Of a DNA stretch of 64,000 bases, positions 1 to 10,225 are shown in pieces. Position 1 is the stretch's first letter. Each line of letters begins with the position of its first letter. The stretch lies in assembly GCF_902506575.1 (NCBI RefSeq), contig NZ_LR732544.1, forward strand, positions 1,606,150-1,670,149, read 5' to 3'. The position numbers and the translations under genes are program-made. The notes beneath the pieces are model-generated. The model saw only the letters and a list, made by a program, of their open reading frames with translations, did no database searches and was not told the origin of the DNA. This DNA is from Streptomyces mexicanus. GTDB taxonomy: Bacteria; Actinomycetota; Actinomycetes; Streptomycetales; Streptomycetaceae.

Positions 1-60
1 GAGCCGATCGGTGTCGCCCTGCCGGCGCTGCTGAGCCGGTTGCGGCAGGCCGGTTCCTGA
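1..60 (+). CDS. C-terminal end of an unidentified protein (partial)
   Basis: An open frame runs from the window edge to a TGA at 58-60 and encodes 19 residues ending in LLSRLRQAGS. Third codon positions are mostly G or C, as in real genes of this genome. The rest of the gene lies outside the window, so no function can be given. The following 87 bases separate it from the convergent gene on the other strand. Confidence 0.5.
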   Translation, partial: EPIGVALPALLSRLRQAGS

Positions 61-147
61 CCGGAGCGTGCCGTTCAGCGCGAGGTGCGGCGCTGACCGG
101 GCGCGGTGCCGGGGCGCACGGCGCGGTCCGGCACCGCGGCCGCCGTT

Positions 148-612
148 TCACCGGTCCTCGGACGTGTGGGGGCCGGTCTGAGGCACCCGCAGGGCGAACC
201 AGCCGACCCGGCGCCCGTACAGCCACACCGCCCCCAGATACAGCCCCGGGCCGACCTGGCGCATCTCGTCGCGCACCCCGCGGGCGGCGAGGGAGGTCCT
301 GGAGTAGTCGATGACGACGCACTCCCGCTCGTCCAGCAGGCTCGGGCCCTTGGAGACCCGGGCCGGGACGGCGAGCACGTCGAACGCGGTGATGCGGTTG
401 CTCAGGTAGCCCTCGGGGGCGAAGACCTTGCCCCGCCACACGGCCGCGCGCACCAGCCGGGCGAGGGCACGGGCGAGGCGGCTGCCGCCCCACCGCACGA
501 TGCCGGTGCCCTCCAGCGGGCCGGTGGGGATGTCACCGGCCGGACTCGAGGCGAAGAGTTCCAACAGGCCGTCGTCACCGGCATCGAGCAGGTCGCTCTC
601 GGACAGTGCCAC
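148..612 (-). CDS. Conserved hypothetical protein
   Basis: This encodes about 154 residues. I chose the GTG at 610-612 because an AGGAGG Shine-Dalgarno sits 5 bases before it; a longer frame to 687 lacks such a site and its extra residues look unlike protein. The middle carries WRGKVF, a GYLSNRITAFD stretch and VVIDYSRTS, and the C-terminal part (GLYLGAVWLYGRRVGWFALR) looks like paired beta strands. No signal peptide or clear membrane segment is visible. I do not recognise the family. It stands alone, downstream of the alkylation-repair genes and on the same strand, with a 116-base gap. Confidence 0.6.
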   Translation of the reverse strand: MALSESDLLDAGDDGLLELFASSPAGDIPTGPLEGTGIVRWGGSRLARALARLVRAAVWRGKVFAPEGYLSNRITAFDVLAVPARVSKGPSLLDERECVVIDYSRTSLAARGVRDEMRQVGPGLYLGAVWLYGRRVGWFALRVPQTGPHTSEDR

Positions 613-728
613 ATCGCCCTCCTGGTGGTGCGGAGAAGCGCGCCGCCGGTGGGCCTCGTGGCCGGTCCCGCCCGGTTCGGCGCTCACACCCGCCGGTCCA
701 CTCTACGAGCCTGGACCGGCCGGCCGCC

Positions 729-1289
729 TCACACCACCGCTGCGGAGCCGTCGGAGGGAGCGGACGCGCCGGGCACGCGCGGGGGCGCGCCGCGCCCGGC
801 CGGGGACGGGAAGAGGGCCGCTCCCCGCTCGAAGTCCAGCAGGTGCCGCTTGCGGTGCAGGCCGCCGCCGTAGCCGGTCAGGCTGCCGTCGGAGCCGACG
901 ACGCGGTGGCAGGGGACGATGATGCCGATGGGGTTGCGTCCGTTGGCCAGGCCGACCGCGCGGGAGGCGGCGGGGTTGCCGAGGTCCTCGGCGAGCCGGC
1001 TGTAGGTGCGCGTCTCGCCGTAGGGGATCCGGCGCAGCCGGTCCCACACGCGGCGCTGGAACGGCGTGCCGTTCAGCCGCAGTGCGACGGTGAACTCCGT
1101 CAGCTCGCCCGCGAAGTAGGCGGCCAGTTGCTCCTCCGTCTCCCCGAACGGGGCGGGGTCGCGTTCGCCGAAGGTCTCTTCCGGCGGGCGGTGGCGCTGG
1201 TCGGTCATGTACAGGCCGCACAGGACGCCGTCCTCGGCGACGAGGGTGAGCGGACCGCACGGGCTGTCGACGACGGTGTGCTGCTTCAT
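729..1289 (-). CDS. ogt: Methylated-DNA--[protein]-cysteine S-methyltransferase
   Basis: This is a suicide repair protein that moves the alkyl group from O6-alkylguanine in DNA to its own cysteine. The 186-residue product has the active-site motif VPCHRVVGSDG with the acceptor at Cys127, and the preceding FQRRVW...IPYGETRTYSRLA segment is the DNA-binding helix region of the MGMT family. The ATG at 1287-1289 is preferred because GAGGTG lies just upstream, overlapping the stop of the upstream glycosylase gene. The two genes are 10 bases apart and probably translationally coupled, as expected for an adaptive-response pair. The C-terminal 30 residues are Pro/Ala-rich and look disordered. Confidence 0.95.
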   Translation of the reverse strand: MKQHTVVDSPCGPLTLVAEDGVLCGLYMTDQRHRPPEETFGERDPAPFGETEEQLAAYFAGELTEFTVALRLNGTPFQRRVWDRLRRIPYGETRTYSRLAEDLGNPAASRAVGLANGRNPIGIIVPCHRVVGSDGSLTGYGGGLHRKRHLLDFERGAALFPSPAGRGAPPRVPGASAPSDGSAAVV

Positions 1290-1299
1290 GGAACGCACC

Positions 1300-2805
1300 T
1301 CACACGGGAAGGAAGTTGATCGGGTGGCTGTCCGTGGCCCACAGGTACTGCACCGCGTACGCCCGCCACGGACGCCAGGCCGCCGCCCGCGCGGTCAGCG
1401 CGGCCGGGGTGGCGGGCAGGCCGAGGTCGCGGGCGGCGCGCCGGATGCCGAGGTCGGTGGGGAGGAAGGCGTCGGGGTCTCCGAGGGCGCGCATGGCGAT
1501 GACGTCGACCGTCCAGGGGCCGAAGCCGGGCAGCTGAAGGAGGCGGGCGCGGGTCTCCTGCCAGTCGCTGTCGACGCCCAGGCGGAGGGTGCCGTCGGCG
1601 AGGTGGCCGACCAGCGTGGTGAACGTGGTGCGCCGGGTGCGGGGCATCGCCAGGGACGCCGGGTCGAGCGCGGCCAGCGCCCCGGCGGCGGGGAAGAGGT
1701 GGGTGAGGCCGCCCTCGGGGTCGTCGACCGGGTCGCCGTGCGCGGTGACCAGGCGGGCGGCGTGGGTGCGGGCGGCGGCCGTGGACACCTGCTGGCCCAG
1801 CACCGCCCGCACGGCGAACTCGGCCTCGTCCACCGTGCGGGGCACGCGCCGGCCGGGGGCCTTGTCCACCAGGGGCGCGAGGACCGGGTCGGTGCGCAGC
1901 TGGTCGTCGACGGCCACCGGGTCGGCGTCCAGGTCGAGCAGGCGCCGGCAGCGGGTGATGGCGACGGGCAGGTCGCGTACGTCGCTCAGGGTCAGGCGGC
2001 AGGCGATGTGGTCCGGTTGCGGGGTGAGGGCGACGATGCCGTGGCCGTAGGGCAGGCGCAGGGTGCGCCGGTAGGCGCCGTCCCGCCATTCCTCCACGCC
2101 GGGCACGGCGGTCGCCGCGAGGTGGCCGAAGAGGTTGTCCGGGTTGAGCGGGGCGCGGAAGGGCAGCCGCAGGGACAGGGCTGTGGGCGTGCCGGCCGGA
2201 GATGTGCCGGTCGGGGATGTGGCAGGCGCGGTGGGCTGCCGCGGGGTGCGGCGGGCGCGCAGGGCGGTCGGGGCGAGGGCGTAGACCTCGCGCACGGTGT
2301 CGTTGAAGGCGCGGACGGAGGCGAAACCGGCGGCGAAGGCGATCTCGGCCATCGGCAGGGCGGTGGTCTCGATCAGCAGCCGGGCGGTCTGGGCGCGCTG
2401 GGCGCGGGCGAGCGCGAGCGGTCCGGCGCCGAGTTCGGCCAGCAGCTGGCGTTCGATCTGGCGGGTGCTGTAGCCGAGGCGGGGGGCCAGGCCCGGCACG
2501 CCCCCGCGGGCCACGACGCCGGCGGCGGTCAGCCGCATGGCGCGGGCGACGAGGTCGGCGCGCTGGTTCCACTCCGGTGAGCCGGGGCTGGTGTCGGGGC
2601 GGCAGCGCTTGCAGGCCCGGAAGCCGGCCTGCTGGCAGGCGGCGGCGCTCGGGTGGAAGACCATGTTCTGCGGTTTGGGCGGCACCACCGGGCAGCTGGG
2701 CCGGCAGTAGATGCCTGTGGTCAGGACGGCGGTGAAGAACCAGCCGTCGAAGCGCGCGTCCTTGGACCGGACGGCGCGCAGACAGCGTTCCCGGTCGGTG
2801 TGCAT
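1300..2805 (-). CDS. alkA: Ada-type Zn/AraC domain fused to AlkA DNA-3-methyladenine glycosylase
   Basis: A bifunctional alkylation-response protein of about 501 residues. Residues 1-75 form an Ada-like zinc domain with four cysteines at 34, 38, 65 and 68, in the C-x3-C-x26-C-x2-C spacing of Ada. Residues 80-180 are an AraC-type helix-turn-helix (YSTRQIERQL, MAEIAFAAGFASVRAFN). The C-terminal half is an AlkA glycosylase with a helix-hairpin-helix (LPGFGPWTVDVIAM) and the catalytic Asp in PTDLGIRRA. Cys34 would be the methyl-phosphotriester sensor, so the protein may activate its own operon. A start at 2817 is also possible; I chose 2805 because the family usually begins MHTD. It lies directly upstream of ogt. 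Confidence 0.92.
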   Translation of the reverse strand: MHTDRERCLRAVRSKDARFDGWFFTAVLTTGIYCRPSCPVVPPKPQNMVFHPSAAACQQAGFRACKRCRPDTSPGSPEWNQRADLVARAMRLTAAGVVARGGVPGLAPRLGYSTRQIERQLLAELGAGPLALARAQRAQTARLLIETTALPMAEIAFAAGFASVRAFNDTVREVYALAPTALRARRTPRQPTAPATSPTGTSPAGTPTALSLRLPFRAPLNPDNLFGHLAATAVPGVEEWRDGAYRRTLRLPYGHGIVALTPQPDHIACRLTLSDVRDLPVAITRCRRLLDLDADPVAVDDQLRTDPVLAPLVDKAPGRRVPRTVDEAEFAVRAVLGQQVSTAAARTHAARLVTAHGDPVDDPEGGLTHLFPAAGALAALDPASLAMPRTRRTTFTTLVGHLADGTLRLGVDSDWQETRARLLQLPGFGPWTVDVIAMRALGDPDAFLPTDLGIRRAARDLGLPATPAALTARAAAWRPWRAYAVQYLWATDSHPINFLPV

Positions 2806-2956
2806 CCCGTTCTGCATGCTTCCAGCATCGGGCATCCGGGCGGCCCGGTCTGGCAGGAATCCGACATCGACCTGGCGGACGCTGGGACCTCGCGGATCGC
2901 CGTCGTCAGGAGCGCCCGGGCGCGGACGCGGTGCCGGGTGTGCCGGCGGGTGCGGG

Positions 2957-3469
2957 TCAGCCGGCCGCGGCGGCGAAGGCGGCGTAGGAGCGCTCGTCGA
3001 AGAGCACGAAGACGACCTCCTCGACCCGGGTGTCCGTGGCGCGCACCGTCGCCACCGCGATCCGGGCGGCGTCCGGCAGCGGCCAGCGGTAGACGCCGGT
3101 GGAGATCGCCGGGAAGGCCACGGTGCGGGCACCCAGGTCGTCGGCGACCCGGAGGGACTCGCGGTAGCAGGAGGCCAGCAGGTGCGAGCGGTCCTCGGTG
3201 GCGCTGTGCACGGGGCCGACGGTGTGGATGACCCAGCGGGCGTCCAGCTCGCCCGCCGTGGTGGCGACGGCCTGTCCGGTGGGCAGGCCCTTGCCGTACC
3301 TGGAGGCGCGCAGGGCGCGGCATTCCTGGAGGATCGCGGGGCCGCCGCGGCGGTGGATGGCGCCGTCCACTCCTCCGCCGCCGAGCAGCGAGGAGTTGGC
3401 GGCGTTGACGATGGCGTCGGCGCGCTGCCGGGTGATGTCGCCCTGGACGAGCCTGATGGCCGGGGTCAT
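2957..3469 (-). CDS. Macrodomain protein (O-acetyl-ADP-ribose deacetylase type)
   Basis: This 170-residue protein is a single macrodomain of the YmdB/MacroD type, which hydrolyses O-acetyl-ADP-ribose and removes ADP-ribose from proteins or DNA ends. Visible hallmarks are [19 protein letters not shown] near the N-terminus, [10 protein letters not shown], and the second ligand loop [12 protein letters not shown]. The length matches the family. Its ATG overlaps the stop of the upstream oxidoreductase gene by four bases (ATGA), so the two are co-translated. About 150 bases downstream comes the Ada/AlkA gene, so it may be part of a DNA-damage operon. Its substrate here cannot be told from sequence. 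Confidence 0.93.
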   Translation of the reverse strand: MTPAIRLVQGDITRQRADAIVNAANSSLLGGGGVDGAIHRRGGPAILQECRALRASRYGKGLPTGQAVATTAGELDARWVIHTVGPVHSATEDRSHLLASCYRESLRVADDLGARTVAFPAISTGVYRWPLPDAARIAVATVRATDTRVEEVVFVLFDERSYAAFAAAAG

Positions 3470-4875
3470 GTCTGGCGCAGCCTCCTCCAGACGGCCTTCG
3501 CCGCGTTGTGTCCCGACATGCCGTGCACGCCGGGGCCGGGCGGGGTGGCCGACGAGCAGATGAAGACGGCCGGGTGCGCGGTGCGGTAGGGGAACAGGGA
3601 GGGTCTGGGGCGCAGCAGGACCTGCAGGCCCGTGACCGCGCCGGTGGCGATGTCGCCGCCGACGTAGTTGGCGTTGCGGGCGGCGAGTTCGGGCGGCCCC
3701 GCGGTGGCACGGGCCAGGACGCGGTCGCGGAACCCCGGGGCGAACCGCTCCAGTTGGCGTTCGATCGCGTCGGTGAGGTCGCCGTCCCAGCCGCTGGGGA
3801 CATGGCCGTAGGCCCAGAAGACGTGTTTGCCGGCGGGGGCGCGGGTGGGGTCGACGACGCTGGGCTGGACGGTGATGAGGAAGGGTCTGTCGGGGGCGCG
3901 GCCCTCGCGGGAGGCGGCCCGCAGCGCGGCACCGATCTCGGCGCTGTCCGCCCCGATCTGCACGGTGCCGGCGCGGCGGGGTGCCTCCGCGGCCCAGGGG
4001 ACCGGCCCGTCCAGCGCGTAGTCGATCTTGAACGCGCCGGGGCCGTACCGGTAGCGGTCGTAGGAGCGGCCGAGGCCGGCGATGCGGGCGAGCGCGGTGG
4101 GCGAGGTGTCGAAGACGTACGCGCGCGCGGGCGGCAGGTCGTCCAGGCGCTTGACCTCGAAGTCGGTGTGCACGGCGCCGCCGAGGTCCTTCAGGTACGC
4201 GGCGAGCGCGTCGGAGATCGCCTGCGAGCCGCCGCGGGCCAGGGGCCAGCCGCGGGCGTGCGCGGCCAGCGCGAAGACCAGGCCGATCGCGCCGGTGGCG
4301 AAGGTGCCGAGGGGGGCCATGACGTGGGCGACGAGACCGGCGAAGAGGGTCTTGGCCCGCTCGCCGGAGAAGCGGCGCATCAGCCAGGTGGAGGGGGGCA
4401 GGCCGGCCAGGCCGAAGCGGGCGAGGGTGACCGGGTCGCGGGGCAGCGCGGTCAGCGGCAGCGACATGAAGTCCCGCACCAGCGTGTCCCAGCGGGGCAG
4501 GAACGGCTCGACCAGCCTGCGGTAGGCACCGGCGTCGCGCGGTCCGAAGGAGGCGGCCGTCTCGGCGACGGACCGGGCGAGCACCGCCGCGGTGCCGTCA
4601 GGGAAGGGGTGCGCCATGGGCAGCTCGGGGTGCAGCCAGCGCAGGCCGTAGCGGTCCAGGGGCAGGGCGCGGAAGGCGGGTGAGTTGACGGCGAGGGGAT
4701 GCGCGGCCGAGCAGGGGTCGTGCCGGAAGCCGGGCAGGGTGAGTTCCTCGGTGCGGGCGCCGCCGCCCACGGTGGAGCGCGCCTCGAACACGGCCACGGA
4801 GAAGCCCCGGCGGGCCAGCTCCACGGCGGCGGTCAGTCCGTTCGGTCCCGCACCCACCACGACCGCATCGAGCAT
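3466..4875 (-). CDS. FAD-dependent phytoene desaturase/ketolase-like oxidoreductase
   Basis: A 469-residue flavoprotein of the carotenoid desaturase/amine oxidase superfamily. The N-terminus has the dinucleotide-binding motif [16 protein letters not shown] followed by [17 protein letters not shown], and the C-terminus has the family-typical [16 protein letters not shown]. No other carotenoid gene is nearby, so the substrate is unknown. The ATG at 4873-4875 fits the FAD motif. Codons 21-36 lie inside the left arm of a perfect 46-bp inverted repeat whose other arm is upstream of the gene, so the start codon and FAD motif sit on the segment between the arms. The gene overlaps the downstream macrodomain gene by four bases. 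Confidence 0.9.
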   Translation of the reverse strand: MLDAVVVGAGPNGLTAAVELARRGFSVAVFEARSTVGGGARTEELTLPGFRHDPCSAAHPLAVNSPAFRALPLDRYGLRWLHPELPMAHPFPDGTAAVLARSVAETAASFGPRDAGAYRRLVEPFLPRWDTLVRDFMSLPLTALPRDPVTLARFGLAGLPPSTWLMRRFSGERAKTLFAGLVAHVMAPLGTFATGAIGLVFALAAHARGWPLARGGSQAISDALAAYLKDLGGAVHTDFEVKRLDDLPPARAYVFDTSPTALARIAGLGRSYDRYRYGPGAFKIDYALDGPVPWAAEAPRRAGTVQIGADSAEIGAALRAASREGRAPDRPFLITVQPSVVDPTRAPAGKHVFWAYGHVPSGWDGDLTDAIERQLERFAPGFRDRVLARATAGPPELAARNANYVGGDIATGAVTGLQVLLRPRPSLFPYRTAHPAVFICSSATPPGPGVHGMSGHNAAKAVWRRLRQT

Positions 4876-5011
4876 CGACGGCACCTTCGGACCCCTTCTC
4901 AGCCGATGGTCACTCGGGGTCAGGATATGCCGCGGCACCGACAGCCCGGCACGCCGCCGGTCACCGCCCGCCGGGGCTTCTCCGTGGCCGTGTTCGAGGC
5001 GCGCTCCACCG
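4770..5011. repeat. Perfect 46-bp inverted repeat around the oxidoreductase 5' end
   Basis: The arm at 4770-4815 is the exact reverse complement of 4966-5011, with 150 bases between them. The left arm encodes [15 protein letters not shown] of the oxidoreductase on the minus strand. The right arm encodes the same residues on the plus strand. Identity stops abruptly at both ends of each arm. The 150-base spacer holds the oxidoreductase start codon, its first 20 codons and its presumed promoter. Both arms are open in the same codon phase. It could be an invertible segment, a recent inverted duplication or an assembly artefact. Confidence 0.85.
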
Positions 5012-5022
5012 GAGCACGGTTC

Positions 5023-5220
5023 ATGAGCCCCACCAAGAAGCAGCACCTCTCTCTCGGCGGTGTCGTGGTCGCCACCGCCCTGCCGTACTACGAGGACGCC
5101 TCCGCACCGGCGGGGCCGGCCCGGGGCCACGACCGGGGCGCCGGGCACCGCCCCCGGGCGGGCGGCAACGGCCGGCACGGGCGCGGGACGGACGGGGCGC
5201 CGGGCGCGGTGGCCGCGTAA
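5023..5220 (+). CDS. Small hypothetical ORF beside the inverted repeat
   Basis: The frame from ATG 5023 to TAA 5218-5220 would encode 65 residues beginning [16 protein letters not shown]. Third codon positions are nearly all G or C, which favours coding, but the second half is Gly/Arg/Ala-rich and looks unlike a folded protein. The same frame is open leftward through the right arm of the 46-bp repeat. No clear ribosome-binding site precedes the ATG. It may be a gene remnant left with the duplicated arm. The remaining bases to 5337 form the leader of the lipoprotein gene. Confidence 0.3.
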   Translation: MSPTKKQHLSLGGVVVATALPYYEDASAPAGPARGHDRGAGHRPRAGGNGRHGRGTDGAPGAVAA

Positions 5221-5337
5221 CGGCGCCTGTACGCAGTGAGTTGGCCCTTCCGCCGCACAGGTACTCGTGTGAAACTGTCGTCCCGTCCGCACTGCGGACA
5301 CCCCCGCCTTGTTCGTCCCCCACACGAGAAGTGCGCC

Positions 5338-6039
5338 GTGCGTGATCTTCCCCTGCCGCTCGCGCTGACCGCGCGGCTCAGCCCGGTCCTCGTCGTCGCC
5401 TGCGCGGGCTGGGCGCTCACCTCCGGGCCGTTCGCGCCGCCGCCCGCGCAGCAGCATGCCGCCGGGCAGCAGACCGACGGCACCGGCACCCGGTCGTCGT
5501 CCGCGTCCACGTCGCCGACGGCTCCCTCCCCGTCATCGTCCGCCACGGCGATGACGTACACCTCCGCCCCGGCGCCCTGCGCCGCGATCCCGCAGAAGAC
5601 GGTCACCTCCCTGGTGCCGAAGGCGAAGACGGCGGGCAAGGAGATCCCGTCGACGGACACCCGGCTGCGCCGCACCTGCTCCTGGAACGCGCTCGACGGC
5701 TACGACTACCGCTGGCTCGACGTGTCCTTCGAGATCATGCGGTCCGAGGCGGCGGCGCGAACGTCGTACCAGCAGCGGACCGCGGAGAAGAGCGGCGGCG
5801 GGGCGGTGCCCGGGCTCGGCGACTCCGCGTACTCCCAGGTCGGCCTGACCACCGAGGACAAGCAGCAGACCCGTGAGGGCACGGTCCTGGTGCGCGCCGC
5901 CAACGCGCTGGTCGTCGTCACCTACAGCGGCAGCGACTTCGACACGGGCAAGGCACCCGGCACCGACGAGATCAACAAGGGCGCCATCCAGGCCGCCCGG
6001 GCCGCGGTGGCCGCGCTGGAGGGCGGCCGGCAGAGCTGA
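5338..6039 (+). CDS. Secreted lipoprotein, DUF3558-like
   Basis: This encodes 233 residues. I chose the GTG at 5338, preceded by GAGAAG, because it gives a short signal peptide with a hydrophobic core ending in the lipobox VVAC. A Ser/Thr/Pro/Ala-rich linker (about residues 35-75) follows, and then a compact extracellular domain with [25 protein letters not shown] and a C-terminal helix. The two conserved cysteines probably form a disulfide. The pattern fits the DUF3558-type lipoproteins common in actinobacteria, whose role is mostly unknown. It converges with the NCS1 transporter gene 29 bases away. Confidence 0.75.
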   Translation: MRDLPLPLALTARLSPVLVVACAGWALTSGPFAPPPAQQHAAGQQTDGTGTRSSSASTSPTAPSPSSSATAMTYTSAPAPCAAIPQKTVTSLVPKAKTAGKEIPSTDTRLRRTCSWNALDGYDYRWLDVSFEIMRSEAAARTSYQQRTAEKSGGGAVPGLGDSAYSQVGLTTEDKQQTREGTVLVRAANALVVVTYSGSDFDTGKAPGTDEINKGAIQAARAAVAALEGGRQS

Positions 6040-6068
6040 CCGGCCGCCCCGTGCGCGCCGCCGCCGGC

Positions 6069-7634
<1,566 letters not shown>

Positions 7635-7709
7635 GGCAGCCCAATCGGTGGACCGGATCAGGAGGTGACGACGCGGCCGGAGCGGCGCCGGTCAGGAGTC
7701 GGCGACGCG

Positions 7710-7777
7710 GACGGACCGGCGCCGGTCAGGCGTTGACGACGGGGACGGACCGGCGTCGGTCAGGCGTTGACGACGGG
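7710..7777. repeat. 34-bp tandem repeat covering the 3' end of the LLM gene
   Basis: Two head-to-tail copies (7710-7743 and 7744-7777) differ at one base. The right-hand copy contains the last codons and stop of the LLM oxidoreductase gene; the left-hand copy repeats them after the stop. A weaker third copy may lie at about 7667-7709. Each copy contains a GACCGG...CCGGTC palindrome-like core, so the array might slow or end transcription before the transporter gene. It probably arose by replication slippage. Confidence 0.75.
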
Positions 7778-8782
7778 GATGACCTGCTCGCCGTACGCGT
7801 CGATCACGGCTTCCTGCGCGTCGTGCATGTCGTACACGGCGAACTGGTCGACACCCAGCTCGCGCAGCGCGGTCAGCTTCTCGATGTGCTTCTCGACCGG
7901 CCCGATCAGGCAGAACCGGTCGACGATCGCGTCGGGCACGAACGCGGTGTCGGGGTTGCCGGTGCGTCCGTGGTGGGCGTAGTCGTAGCCCTGGCGGGCC
8001 TTGATGTAGTCGGTGAGGGCGTCGGGGACGGCGCCGGAGTGCTCGCCGTAGCGGGCGACCAGGTCGGCGACGTGGTTGCCGACCATCCCGCCGAACCAGC
8101 GGCACTGCTCGCGGGCGTGGGCGAGCGCGCCGGGCGAGTCGTCGGCGGTGACGTATGCCGGGGCGGCGACGCACACGGTCACCTCGGCCGGGTCGCGTCC
8201 GGCGGCCGCCGCCGCGTCCTTGACGGCCTTGACCATGTACTCGGTGAGGTACAGGTCGGCGAGTTGGAGGATGAAGCCGTCGGCCTCCTCGCCGGCCGTC
8301 TTCAGGGCCCTGGGCCCGTAGGCGGCCATCCACACCGGGAGTTTCGCGCCGGGCCTGACCCACGGGAACTTCACCACCGTGCCGCCGCCGAGGTCGGCCT
8401 CCTCCCCCGCGGCCAGCGCCCGGATGACCTTCATGGCCTCGCTGATGCGGGCCAGGGTGTGGGGTTTGCGGCCGGCCACGCGCATCGCGGAGTCGCCGCG
8501 GCCGATGCCGCACACGGTCCGGTTGCCGAACATGTCGTTGAGGGTGGCGAAGGTGGAGGCGGTGACCTCCCAGGTGCGGGTGCCGGGGTTGGTGACCATC
8601 GGCCCGACCGTCAGGTGCTCGGTCGCCGCGAGGATCTGACTGTAGATCACGAACGGCTCCTGCCACAGCACCGCGGAGTCGAAGGTCCAGCCGTAGCGGA
8701 AGCCGTTGCGTTCGGCGCGCTGCATCAGGCTGACGACGCGCGAGGCCGGCGGGTCGGTCTGCAGGACGAGTCCGAAGTCCAT
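7760..8782 (-). CDS. TIGR03842-type LLM flavin/F420-dependent oxidoreductase
   Basis: A 340-residue TIM-barrel enzyme of the luciferase-like monooxygenase superfamily. It begins MDFGLVLQTDPPASRVV and has GPMVTNPGTRTWEV and TVCGIGRGDSAMRVAG, which match the TIGR03842 group repeatedly found beside dihydropyrimidinase genes. Members are expected to use F420 or FMN. The ATG at 8780-8782 follows the dihydropyrimidinase stop by 11 bases. Because no dihydropyrimidine dehydrogenase is visible, it is a candidate for the pyrimidine redox step or for an upkeep reaction, but this is inference. Its 3' end is tandemly duplicated. Confidence 0.9.
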   Translation of the reverse strand: MDFGLVLQTDPPASRVVSLMQRAERNGFRYGWTFDSAVLWQEPFVIYSQILAATEHLTVGPMVTNPGTRTWEVTASTFATLNDMFGNRTVCGIGRGDSAMRVAGRKPHTLARISEAMKVIRALAAGEEADLGGGTVVKFPWVRPGAKLPVWMAAYGPRALKTAGEEADGFILQLADLYLTEYMVKAVKDAAAAAGRDPAEVTVCVAAPAYVTADDSPGALAHAREQCRWFGGMVGNHVADLVARYGEHSGAVPDALTDYIKARQGYDYAHHGRTGNPDTAFVPDAIVDRFCLIGPVEKHIEKLTALRELGVDQFAVYDMHDAQEAVIDAYGEQVIPVVNA

Positions 8783-8793
8783 GGGCGGCGCTC

Positions 8794-10197
8794 CTAGGGG
8801 AGGTACTGGCAGGTGGAGCGCGGGGTGTAGACACCGTGACCGGCGCGTCCGGTGTACTCCCGCTCGGTGATGACGAACTCGCCGCGCGAGAGCACGGTCT
8901 CGACGCGGCCGGTCACATGCTTGCCCTCGTAGGCCGAGTAGTCGACGTTCATGTGGTGGGTCGCCGCGGACATCACCTGCTCGGCGCGGGGGTCGTAGAT
9001 GACGACGTCGGCGTCGGCGCCGGGGGCGATGGTGCCCTTCTTCGGGTACAGGCCGAACATGCGGGCCGGGGTGGCGCAGGCGATCTCGATCCAGCGGCGG
9101 CGGGTGAGGTGCCCGTCCACGACGGCCTGGTGGAGCAGGTCCATGCGGTTCTCCACGCCCGGCATGCCGTTGGGGATCTTGGAGAAGTCGCCGCGGCCCA
9201 GCTCCTTCTGGCCGGCGAAGCAGAAGGGGCAGTGGTCGGTGGAGACCACCTGCAGGTCGTTGGTGCGCAGCGCCTGCCACAGGGCCGCCTGGTGGTCCCT
9301 CGGGCGCAGGGGTGTGCTGCACACGTATTTCGCGCCCTCGAAGTCCGGTTCGGCGAGGTTGTCGGTGGACAGGAACAGGTACTGCGGGCAGGTCTCGCCG
9401 AACACGTTCAGGCCCTCGTCGCGGGCGCGGGCCAGTTCGGCGACCGCCTCGCGCGCCGAGACGTGCACGATGTACAGCGGCGCGCCCGCGACCTGCGCGA
9501 GCCGGATCGCGCGGTGGGTGGCCTCGGCCTCCAGCAGCGCTTTGCGGACCTCGCCGTGGTAGCGGGGGTCGGTCTCGCCGCGGGCGAGGGCCTGTTCGAC
9601 CAGGACGTCGATGGCGATGCCGTTCTCGGCGTGCATCATGATCAGCCCGCCGTTGTCGGCGGCGCGCTGCATGGCGCGCAGGATCTGCCCGTCGTCGCTG
9701 TAGAAGACCCCCGGGTAGGCCATGAACTGCTTGAAGGAGGTCACACCCTCCTCCACCAGCAGGTCCATCTCCTTCAGCGTCTCGGCGTTCACGTCCGAGA
9801 CGATCATGTGGAAGCCGTAGTCGATGGCGCAGGTGCCCTCGGCCTTGGCGTGCCAGGCGTCCAGGCCCTCGCGCAGGGTGTGGCCGACGGTCTGGATGGC
9901 GAAGTCGACGATGGTGGTGGTGCCGCCCCAGGCCGCGGCCCGGGTGCCGGTCTCGAAGGTGTCGGAGGCGTAGGTGCCGCCGAAGGGCATCTCCATGTGG
10001 GTGTGGCCGTCGACGCCGCCCGGGATGACGTACTTGCCGGTGGCGTCGATGGTCCGGTCGGCGGTGAACGCCTCGGCGGCCGGGGTGTGGGAGGCGGCGA
10101 GTGCGGCGATCCGGCCGTCCTCGATCAGGACGTCGGCGTGCATCTCGTCGGCGGCGGTGATGACGAGACCGCCGCGGATGACGGTACGGCTGCTCAT
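8794..10197 (-). CDS. hydA: Dihydropyrimidinase
   Basis: A 467-residue cyclic amidohydrolase that opens dihydrouracil or dihydrothymine to N-carbamoyl-beta-amino acids. Metal and carbamylation motifs are visible: DGHTHMEMPFGG (first His pair), SFKQFMAYPG (carboxylated Lys), MMHAENG and YIVHVSA (metal His), and STDHCPF (catalytic Asp). The GVDGHTH motif and the length match D-hydantoinase/dihydropyrimidinase. The ATG at 10195-10197 is preceded by GGAGGGACC. It lies 28 bases downstream of the amidohydrolase gene that would take its product, and upstream of the LLM gene. Confidence 0.95.
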   Translation of the reverse strand: MSSRTVIRGGLVITAADEMHADVLIEDGRIAALAASHTPAAEAFTADRTIDATGKYVIPGGVDGHTHMEMPFGGTYASDTFETGTRAAAWGGTTTIVDFAIQTVGHTLREGLDAWHAKAEGTCAIDYGFHMIVSDVNAETLKEMDLLVEEGVTSFKQFMAYPGVFYSDDGQILRAMQRAADNGGLIMMHAENGIAIDVLVEQALARGETDPRYHGEVRKALLEAEATHRAIRLAQVAGAPLYIVHVSAREAVAELARARDEGLNVFGETCPQYLFLSTDNLAEPDFEGAKYVCSTPLRPRDHQAALWQALRTNDLQVVSTDHCPFCFAGQKELGRGDFSKIPNGMPGVENRMDLLHQAVVDGHLTRRRWIEIACATPARMFGLYPKKGTIAPGADADVVIYDPRAEQVMSAATHHMNVDYSAYEGKHVTGRVETVLSRGEFVITEREYTGRAGHGVYTPRSTCQYLP

Positions 10198-10225
10198 GGT
10201 CCCTCCTGCCTGGTCGGCGAATCCG

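Noticed and set aside
1207..2580. Long open frames on the plus strand opposite alkA and ogt
   Set aside because: They are mirror frames of high-GC genes; the predicted products are Gly/Arg/Val-rich with no motifs, and the minus-strand proteins are clear family members.
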